From Aquicoccus sp. G2-2 (GTDB lineage Bacteria; Pseudomonadota; Alphaproteobacteria; Rhodobacterales; Rhodobacteraceae): a DNA stretch of 64,000 nt. Positions 57,063 through 64,000 of this stretch are shown here, in pieces (the stretch's first letter is position 1; every line of letters starts with the position of its first letter). The notes under the pieces were generated by a model, which was not told the DNA's origin, searched no databases, and worked only from the letters and a program-made list of their open reading frames with translations. The stretch covers positions 1,426,001-1,490,000 of the forward strand of contig NZ_JAYDCK010000003.1 in assembly GCF_034555965.1 (NCBI RefSeq), read 5' to 3'. Position numbers and translations under genes: made by a program.

Positions 57063-58457
57063 TCAGAAGTGGATCGCGCGCCCATAAGCGTCAAGCACCG
57101 ACTCGTGCATCATTTCCGACAATGTCGGATGCGGGAAGACGGTGTTCATCAACTCTTCTTCAGTGGTCTCCAGCGTGCGGCCCACAATATAGCCTTGAAT
57201 AAGCTCGGTCACTTCCGCGCCCACCATATGCGCCCCCAGAAGCTCGCCCGTTTTGGCGTCAAACACGGTCTTGACCATGCCTTCCGCCTCACCCAGCGCA
57301 ATCGCCTTGCCGTTGCCGATGAACGGAAAACGCCCGACCTTGATCTCGTGCCCGGCCGCCTTTGCCTTCTCTTCGGTCAGCCCCACGGAGGCCACCTGCG
57401 GCTGGCAATAGGTGCAGCCCGCAATGCTCTCCGGGCGCACCGGATGCGGATGGCCGCCCGCAATCAGTTCGGCCACCATCACCCCCTCATGCGAAGCTTT
57501 GTGCGCCAGCCACGGGGCCCCGGCGATATCTCCGATGGCATAAAGCCCGTCAACACCCGTGCGGCAATATTCATCGACAACCACATGCGTTCTATCAATC
57601 TTCGCGCCCACGTCTTCCAGCCCGAGATTCTCGACATTGCCGACAATCCCCACCGCGGAAATCACCGTGTCGAAGTCTTGCTTCTGAACCTTGCCGCCGG
57701 TTTCGATATGCGCCGTCACCTTGCCTTTGCCACGATCAAGCTGCTTGACCATGGCTTTTTCCATGATCGTCATACCCTGCTTCTGAAACTGCTTTCTGGC
57801 AAAGGCTGCGATTTCTGCATCTTCCACCGGCAAGATGCGCTCCATCACTTCAACGACCGTCGTTTCCGCGCCCAACGTGTTGTAAAAACTGGCAAACTCT
57901 ATGCCGATGGCGCCCGAGCCGATCACCAGAAGCTTCTTCGGCATCCGTGGCGGCAGCAACGCGTGCTTGTAGGTCCAGACCAGATCGCCATCGGCCTCCA
58001 GCCCCGGCAGCTCACGCGCCCGCGCGCCTGTGGCCAAGACAACGGCCTTCCCGGTAAGCTGCTCCTCGCCCTTGTCGGTCTTGACCGTCACCTTCCCCTT
58101 GCCGGTAAGCCGGGCCTCGCCCATCAGGGCGGTGACCTTGTTCTTCTTCAGAAGATGCCCAACCCCGCTGTTAAGCTGTTTGGAGACCCCGCGCGAGCGT
58201 TTCACAACCGCATCGAGATCATAGCCGATCTTGTCCGCCGACAGGCCGAACTCCTTGGCCCGGTGCATCAAATGAAACACTTCCGCCGAGCGCAACAGCG
58301 CCTTGGTCGGGATACAGCCCCAGTTAAGACAGATACCGCCCATATGCTCGCGTTCGACAATCGCCACCTTAAGCCCAAGCTGCGCGCCGCGAATTGCGGC
58401 AACATAGCCACCCGGCCCGGCGCCGATGACGATCATATCGAAAGAAGTTTCTGCCAT
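57063..58457 (-). CDS. lpdA: Dihydrolipoyl dehydrogenase (E3)
   Basis: A 464-residue flavoprotein that reoxidises lipoamide in pyruvate or 2-oxoglutarate dehydrogenase and glycine cleavage complexes. FDMIVIGAGPGGYVAAIRGAQLG (FAD), GGICLNWGCIPTKALLRSA (redox disulfide), LVIGSGAIGIEFASFYNTLGAETTVVE (NAD) and HPHPTLSEMMHESVLDAYG (His-Glu pair) are all intact. Other complex subunits are not in the window. Confidence 0.95.
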   Translation of the reverse strand: MAETSFDMIVIGAGPGGYVAAIRGAQLGLKVAIVEREHMGGICLNWGCIPTKALLRSAEVFHLMHRAKEFGLSADKIGYDLDAVVKRSRGVSKQLNSGVGHLLKKNKVTALMGEARLTGKGKVTVKTDKGEEQLTGKAVVLATGARARELPGLEADGDLVWTYKHALLPPRMPKKLLVIGSGAIGIEFASFYNTLGAETTVVEVMERILPVEDAEIAAFARKQFQKQGMTIMEKAMVKQLDRGKGKVTAHIETGGKVQKQDFDTVISAVGIVGNVENLGLEDVGAKIDRTHVVVDEYCRTGVDGLYAIGDIAGAPWLAHKASHEGVMVAELIAGGHPHPVRPESIAGCTYCQPQVASVGLTEEKAKAAGHEIKVGRFPFIGNGKAIALGEAEGMVKTVFDAKTGELLGAHMVGAEVTELIQGYIVGRTLETTEEELMNTVFPHPTLSEMMHESVLDAYGRAIHF

Positions 58458-58588
58458 GGGGGTGCTCCGATTCCAAATTAGTTTGACACTAAATTATTTT
58501 GAGAATCGCAGCAATGCAGCATCACGCAAAGGCAGACGGTCGCCAGCCGGCGCCGATAAACAGTTCAGATCGTGGTGCTTTTTGCCTC

Positions 58589-59169
58589 TCAGCCCGCCAT
58601 AGCCTGAAGCTGCCGGACGGTTTTGCCATAGCCACCATCGGACACATAGGCCTGTTCTGGCCCTGTCATCCGCCGATCAAGTGCGGCATTGCGATACGGG
58701 AACCGGCCAAACTGACGGATCACTTCCCGGTGCGCTTTGGCATGGATCAAGTTACCAGCACCGGCCTCGGGCATCCGTTCCTTCATCAACCTGACACAGC
58801 GTTCCTGATCGGCAAGGCTTTCGGAATGCATCATTGGTAGGTAGAAGAATTGCCGTGCCGGTTCTTGGATCTTCAGGTCACGCTCCTTGCGCACCGCTTC
58901 CTTGGCCGCACAAAGCGCCATGCGATCCGACGCGAAAGCTTTTGCCTCCCCCGAAACATATTGCGCGGAAACTGATCGAGCAAAATGATGCAGGCAAGTG
59001 CCCCGCGAGGCGTAGTCATCCAATGTGAAAACTCACCCCGGCAAGCCGCCTCCCATGCGGGCAAGAACCGCTCGCGGATCGTATCATCAAGCGCGTCGCT
59101 GGCCTCATACCAGCCCTTCGGCCCGATCTCGTCGAGCCAAAACCGCAAAATCTCCTCCGAACCTGTCAT
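58589..59169 (-). pseudogene. DUF924 family protein, frame interrupted near 58950
   Basis: Two overlapping frames share one DUF924 protein. The first from ATG 59169 reads MTGSEEILRFWLDEIGPKGWYEASDALDDTIRERFLPAWEAACRGEF...IILLDQFPRNMFRG. The second carries on AKAFASDRMALCAAKEAVRKERDL...FYLPMMHSESLADQERCVRLM to 58589. The break is at a G5 run (minus strand, 58947-58952); one extra G restores RGEAKAFASD and about 194 residues. Function of DUF924 proteins is unknown. Confidence 0.8.
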
Positions 59170-59304
59170 CGGCTTCCTCCTCACCCATAACCATGTGTAA
59201 CGCCTTCCAAAAAGAAGTTACGCATCTTCCTCCCTAGATGAGTAGTAACTAATTATGTCCGAATGCGACATGTTGTAACACTGCAATGCACAGCAATCCG
59301 TAGC

Positions 59305-60540
59305 TCAGGTCTCCGGCTCTAACTCATCCATCGAAAGCTCCACCGCCACTTGCGAGCCTGCCATAGTCATCGGCGTGACGCTGGCGGATTCTTCGCGCGC
59401 CGGAGCGGCGCGCTGCGTCATCCGATAAGCGGCATAACTCGCCATCGCCAGCAGTAAAACCGCAAGAAACACAAAATACCCCGGCGGGCCGAACGCGTCC
59501 ATCGCCCAGCCCGTTATGACCGGCCCGGAGACGGCACCCAGCCCGTTGACGAAGACAAGCCCGCCCGAGACCGCCGCCATGTCTTCGCGCTCCACAAAAT
59601 CATTGGTGTAGGCAATCAGCAGTGAATAAAGCGGGTTCGATGTCCCGCCGATCAAAAACGCCGCGACCAGCAACGCCGAGAACCCGCCCCCGAACAGGAC
59701 CCCCGCAATCGCACCCACGCCGCCCAATGCCGCCGTGGCAATAATCAAAACCCGCCGGTCCATCCGGTCGGAAATCCATCCAAGCGGATATTGCAGGACC
59801 GTTGCCCCGATATAAAAGGCCGAGACGAAAAGCGATATTTTGCCAAGGCTCAACCCCGCCTCACCACCATAGACCGCGCTCATGCCGAACTGTGCCGAAA
59901 AGACAGCCCCCAGCAGAAACATCCCGACCACCCCCAGCGGCGACAGATCGTAAAGCGCGCGCAGGCTCAGCGGCGTGGTGTTCTCGAACGCGGGCGTTGG
60001 CTGCGCCGAAAGCAGGATCGGTGCGACCGCAATCGACACCAGCACCGACGGGATTATGAACAGCATGAACCCGGCCGGGTCAGCCACCAGCAAAAGCCCC
60101 TGCGCCACAACGATCCCCAGCATCTGCACGATCATGTAAAGGGAAAGCGTCTTGCCGCGCGTCTCATTCGTGGCGGTGTTGTTGAGCCAGCTTTCCGCCG
60201 TCACATAAACGCCCGAGAAGCAAAACCCGATCAACACTCGAAGCACAATCCAGACCCAAGGATTAGCCCATGTCGCATAAAGCACAAGCACAGCTGAAAT
60301 GAACGACGCCAAAGCCGAGAAAACCCGCACATGGCCAACCCGCCGGATCATTTTCGGCGCCATCGAAGAACCGCCAAGGAAGCCGACAAAATAGGCCGAC
60401 ATCACAAGCGACATCTCGAAGGTTGAAAAATGCTCCAACCCACCACGCACACCCAGCAATGTGCCCTGAAGGCCGTTGCCGATCATCAGCAACCCCATAC
60501 CAAGCATCAACGCCCAGCTTGCCGAAAGAACCTTGATCAT
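59305..60540 (-). CDS. Major facilitator superfamily transporter
   Basis: A 411-residue 12-helix carrier. MIKVLSASWALMLGMGLLMIGNGLQGTLLGVRG and VGFLGGSSMAPKMIRRVGHVRVFSAL look like the YcaD/YfkF branch of MFS. Transmembrane repeats continue to LVFVNGLGAVSGPVITGWAMDAFG. Substrate unknown. Ends in an acidic cytoplasmic tail. Confidence 0.88.
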   Translation of the reverse strand: MIKVLSASWALMLGMGLLMIGNGLQGTLLGVRGGLEHFSTFEMSLVMSAYFVGFLGGSSMAPKMIRRVGHVRVFSALASFISAVLVLYATWANPWVWIVLRVLIGFCFSGVYVTAESWLNNTATNETRGKTLSLYMIVQMLGIVVAQGLLLVADPAGFMLFIIPSVLVSIAVAPILLSAQPTPAFENTTPLSLRALYDLSPLGVVGMFLLGAVFSAQFGMSAVYGGEAGLSLGKISLFVSAFYIGATVLQYPLGWISDRMDRRVLIIATAALGGVGAIAGVLFGGGFSALLVAAFLIGGTSNPLYSLLIAYTNDFVEREDMAAVSGGLVFVNGLGAVSGPVITGWAMDAFGPPGYFVFLAVLLLAMASYAAYRMTQRAAPAREESASVTPMTMAGSQVAVELSMDELEPET

Positions 60541-60621
60541 CGCGTGATTCCCTTACTTTGCGCCTTCCTCGCCGCCCCGGCCTGCGGTTTCAGGTCTTGG
60601 GGCGACATTCCAATGCCGGTT

Positions 60622-61686
60622 TCAGGCGTCCGGCAAAGAGCCCGGAACCAACAGCGACGCATCACCATAAGAAAAGAAGCGATATTCCTGCGCAACTGCA
60701 TGCTCATAAATCTTCCGCACCGTCTCGCGGCCCATCAACGCCGAGACAAGCATCAAAAGCGTCGATTTCGGCAGGTGAAAATTGGTCATTAACGCATCTG
60801 TCACGTGAAACTTGAAACCCGGATATATAAAGATATCCGTATCGCCGCGCCACGGTTTAATCGTCCCTCCCCGCGCCGCCGTCTCGATCAGCCGCAGCGC
60901 AGTCGTGCCCACCGGAATCACTCGACCACCGGCGGCTTTCGTCGCCGCTATCTCCTCCGCCGCCGCTGCATTTACCTCGCCCCATTCAGAATGCATCTTG
61001 TGCGTCGTCACATCGTCGACCTTTACCGGCAGAAACGTGCCTGCCCCGACATGCAGCGTCACATGCGTGAACCCAACCCTCATGCCTTGCAATCGTGCCA
61101 GCAGGGGCGCATCAAAATGCAGGCTCGCGGTCGGAGCCGCTACAGCACCCGGCGCACGTGCCCAGACGGTCTGATAATCCTCCCGGTCACGCGCATCCGC
61201 TTTGCGTTTGGCCTCTATGTAAGGCGGCAATGGCATCATGCCTGCCTGATCGAGCGCCGCATCAAAATCATCACCTGCAAGATTAAACTCAAGAAGCGCC
61301 TGCCCCGCACCTTTTTCCACGCAGACCGCTTCCAGCCCGGCGTGAAACACGATCCGCTCTCCGACGTTCAGCTTGCGCAACGGCTTGATCAGCGCGGTCC
61401 AGCGGCCACTCGGTTTTGGCTCCAGCAACGTCACCTCCATGCCGGCACGGGTTTCCCCCACATCGCTCTGGCGAAGGCGCGCACCATTAAGCCGTGCCGG
61501 GATCACCTTGGTGTCATTCAACACCAGCCGGTCACCTTCACGCAGCCAATCAGGCAGGTCGCGCACCACCGCATCGCTGATCCGCGCTCCGTCCGCCACC
61601 AGCAAGCGCGCAGCACTGCGCGGGCTGACCGGACGGGTTGCAATCAATGCGTCCGGCAGGTCGAAATCAAAATCGGAAAGCTGCAT
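60622..61686 (-). CDS. queA: tRNA preQ1(34) S-adenosylmethionine ribosyltransferase-isomerase
   Basis: A 354-residue QueA, which transfers the ribosyl moiety of SAM to preQ1 in tRNA to make epoxyqueuosine. [95 protein letters not shown] and [20 protein letters not shown] are complete. The AsmA-like gene lies 13 bp upstream on the same strand. Confidence 0.96.
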   Translation of the reverse strand: MQLSDFDFDLPDALIATRPVSPRSAARLLVADGARISDAVVRDLPDWLREGDRLVLNDTKVIPARLNGARLRQSDVGETRAGMEVTLLEPKPSGRWTALIKPLRKLNVGERIVFHAGLEAVCVEKGAGQALLEFNLAGDDFDAALDQAGMMPLPPYIEAKRKADARDREDYQTVWARAPGAVAAPTASLHFDAPLLARLQGMRVGFTHVTLHVGAGTFLPVKVDDVTTHKMHSEWGEVNAAAAEEIAATKAAGGRVIPVGTTALRLIETAARGGTIKPWRGDTDIFIYPGFKFHVTDALMTNFHLPKSTLLMLVSALMGRETVRKIYEHAVAQEYRFFSYGDASLLVPGSLPDA

Positions 61687-61699
61687 GGAACATGCCCTG

Positions 61700-64000
61700 T
61701 CATTGATAGGCCTTCGGGGGTGGTCGGCGGAAAATCTCGCGAAACATCCCCGGCGTAAAGAGCGAAAGCGGATTGACCTTCACTTTCGGATTGTCCGGCG
61801 TTCCCAGAAGCTTGAAATTGAACCCGATCAACCCCTCGCCCTTGCGTGTCAACACCGAGCCGATCCCATTGAGCAGATAAAACGGAGAGAAAACCCCTGA
61901 AACCGCATCGTGCCATTGTCGAAGTAGTAATACCCATCCATCGAAATACCCATCGAGGTGCCGACCGCACTCGATTTCAGCAATGTCACCTGTTTGGGGG
62001 AAAGCCGGAAACGGGCATCTATATCATTGAACAATATACCAGTGCCCGAAAGCTGATCGAGCAAACCCACCACGCTGATCGCATTGAGCAACTCCGCCAT
62101 CGCAGGCGCTTTGCGCAACCGAACTTTCTTTGCTTTCAATGTGCCATCAAAAATACCTGTGCCGACACTCGGCAGAAGCGTCAGATCCAAATCTCCACCA
62201 TGTGCATTTTCAAGCAACCCCGCCGCCCGGAAGACGCTGCCCGCATCTTTTGACAGGATGCGAAACGCACTTCGTCCGCCCTTCGGCACCACCCGCCCGG
62301 TAACTGCGGCACTGCCATTCACCTTACCCGCAAAACTGCCGTCCATCCCTTTCGCAGTGCTGAATTCACCGCGAAACCCGGTAAGCGCGATTGAGTTCGT
62401 AATTTTCAGCCGATCAACCGCAACCGAAAGTGGCCCGCCGCTCGCGCCTCCGGTAGCACCACTGCCGGTGCCGCTGCCAATCTCGGTCTGGCTCAGATCA
62501 ACCGTGCCGCCACTGACCTGCACGGCGGGCGAACGCCCCGCGCCGCGCCCGGTCAGCGTCACCTTGCTGTCAAGCCAACTGCCCACCCGCACCCGGTCAA
62601 ATACCGCCTGCCGAAATACCCCGCCCTGCCCCAGATCAAGCCGCCCCGTGGCCTTCAAACCCGGCGCATCAAGCGCGATATGATTCACCTCCACCGGTTC
62701 CCCCAATGTGCCTGACACATCAAGCGTGCCGCGCGTTGCACCAGACATCGCCCAGCTGATCGGCACGATCCGCAGCCCCACACCGGAAAGGTCAGAGTGC
62801 AGCGTAAACTTGGGCCGTGTGCCGCGCCTGAAATCAATCTGCACCGCTCCGCGCCCCTTGCCGGAAACGCTGCCGTTTGGAAGACCAAGCTTGAACTCAT
62901 CAACAAACCGCTGAGACAACTCAACCGTTCCCTTCACCTGCGACACCCCGCCGCCGTCCGGTCCTAGCGGGGCCGAAAACGTGCCCGAAACCGGCACCGC
63001 ATCCAACATGCCCTCGCCTTCGATATGCAAATGTTTCGGCGTCGCCGTCACCGCAAGCGCAGGCGCACTCAGCACCCGTCCGGGAACCAGCGTTTCACTG
63101 CGCACGCCGCTCAATTTTGCCTTGGCATCAAACTCTATATCCTCAAACGGCACCTTATTCTTCATCGGGAAGTTGATCCGCCCCGTCGCTTTGACTTGCC
63201 CCTCCGACAGCGTTGGCTTTAACCCTGATTTCGACAGAAAATGAAATGGCGCACGGTCCAACAACGTCAGTGCGGCGGTAATTGTGCTGCGGGTGGAAAG
63301 ATCAACCTGCGCCGGGGCTTGCTTGATACGCACATCCGGCACAGTGAAAACCGTGCCGGTAATGTCCACCGCGCCGCCTTGTGCCGCATCTACATGACCG
63401 GCCTCTGCAACAACGGTAAAGCGGTTCTTGAACAAGGTGGCATGGCCGCGCCCATCCTCGATCGGGGGCATCGCCTTCATGAAAAGCGTGTGCAGTTTCT
63501 CGAACTCGAAACCAAGATACATCACCGGCTTATGCTCCGGCTCCGAGCGCAGGCCGATCTGGATATTGGTCATCACCCCATCAAGAATATTCGTTTCCAC
63601 CCATTTGCGGGTGTTCGGCACAAGACTCTTCGGCCAAAGCTGCAACAGCCGTTCCGGCCCCATTTTATTGAGGCCGCCCGTCACGCTCAAATCCCACCCC
63701 TTCGGCTCCGCCCGCAATTCGCCCCTCATATCAAGCCGGCTCGCACCATCGTTCAGGGTCATTTCGCCCAAGGAAAGCCGGAATGGATTAAGCTGTAATC
63801 GCGTGGCCATCGTGGCATTGGAAAACGTGATCGGCTGAGGATAAAGATGCATCGGGTTGGCCTTGATCTCGCTCACCCGCATCTGTGACACGAACTCCTC
63901 CGGCAGTCCGTTCTTCAGCGCCCCCATCGTGACTTTACCGTCCGCCTTGATGGCTCCCCAGGCACTATCAATCGACAATTCGTCAAACTGCATCGTCTGG
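61700..64000 (-). CDS. AsmA-like/YhdP-type (DUF3971) protein, 5' truncated and frameshifted near 61889
   Basis: Large envelope protein of the AsmA family, implicated in phospholipid traffic to the outer membrane. The main frame starts beyond 64000 and shows repetitive beta-rich segments ([123 protein letters not shown]). At G4 (61887-61890) it shifts. The restored frame reads [65 protein letters not shown], ending at 61700; that is the usual C-terminus (FRxxFxxxPP). As sequenced, the stop falls at 61849. Confidence 0.85.

Noticed and set aside
57069..58481. 470-residue plus-strand frame opposite lpdA
   Set aside because: It is the antisense shadow of lpdA; no family motif, no ribosome site and lpdA is unambiguous.

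Overview
The window is a 64 kb chromosomal segment of an alphaproteobacterium, most likely a marine Rhodobacterales (Roseobacter-type) species. The evidence is: a circularly permuted two-piece tmRNA next to an alphaproteobacterial SspB; the tellurite locus trgA-trgB-cysK known from Rhodobacter; AcuI; valine catabolism genes; GC-rich coding with dense 1-4 base gene overlaps; and typical Rhodobacteraceae short hypothetical genes. No insertion sequence, prophage, CRISPR array or plasmid function was seen.

Layout. 1-8.8 kb: 3' truncated guaB (-), an agmatinase-family ureohydrolase (+), a glutathione S-transferase (-), an orphan RACo/RamA-type corrinoid reactivation protein (+) with a cupin, a DUF2235 alpha/beta hydrolase, a TauE/SafE permease and a crotonase. 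9.0-14.2 kb: the main accessory island, laid out like an orphan type VI secretion effector locus: a half-length HEAT protein (+), then on the minus strand DUF2169 adaptor, ketoacyl-synthase-like protein lacking the catalytic Cys, DUF4150 PAAR-like protein with an HNH-like C-terminal toxin domain, SMI1/KNR4 and DUF3396 candidate immunity proteins. No core secretion genes are present. 14.4-23.0 kb: THUMP RNA methyltransferase, an acyl-CoA ligase, tRNA-Val(TAC), a 40-residue membrane peptide and a peptide-type ABC importer operon (-). 23.7-32.4 kb: minus-strand run from a class V aminotransferase and photolyase into trgA-trgB-cysK-mscS-alaX. 32.6-36.6 kb: BCCT transporter, HIT, GNAT, acuI. 36.8-41.0 kb: small conserved gene, palindrome element, permuted ssrA, sspB, fumC, DUF4169, ribbon-helix-helix protein, zapA and a coiled-coil gene. 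41.3-45.9 kb: tkt, gap, small membrane protein, coaD, CBS protein. 46.0-53.8 kb: LysR regulator divergent from mmsA, then an uncharacterised gene, a YbdK-type ligase and acyl-CoA dehydrogenase, 3-hydroxyisobutyryl-CoA hydrolase and mmsB, which together make a valine/isobutyrate route. 54.0-64.0 kb (-): uvrA, lpdA, DUF924, MFS, queA and a 5' truncated AsmA-like gene.

Five genes (dppC-like, acuI, uvrA, DUF924, AsmA-like) are broken by deletions of one or two bases, mostly inside G runs. Since uvrA and the others are otherwise well conserved, base-calling or assembly error is the likeliest cause.

The most unusual non-coding signals are two copies (37068-37179 and 50343-50454) of a 112-base element made of four 19-base or longer palindromes that share the core CCG-GCG-CGG but have different, self-complementary arms, each starting three or four bases after a stop codon; and a 46-base dispersed repeat at 36685 and 43383.
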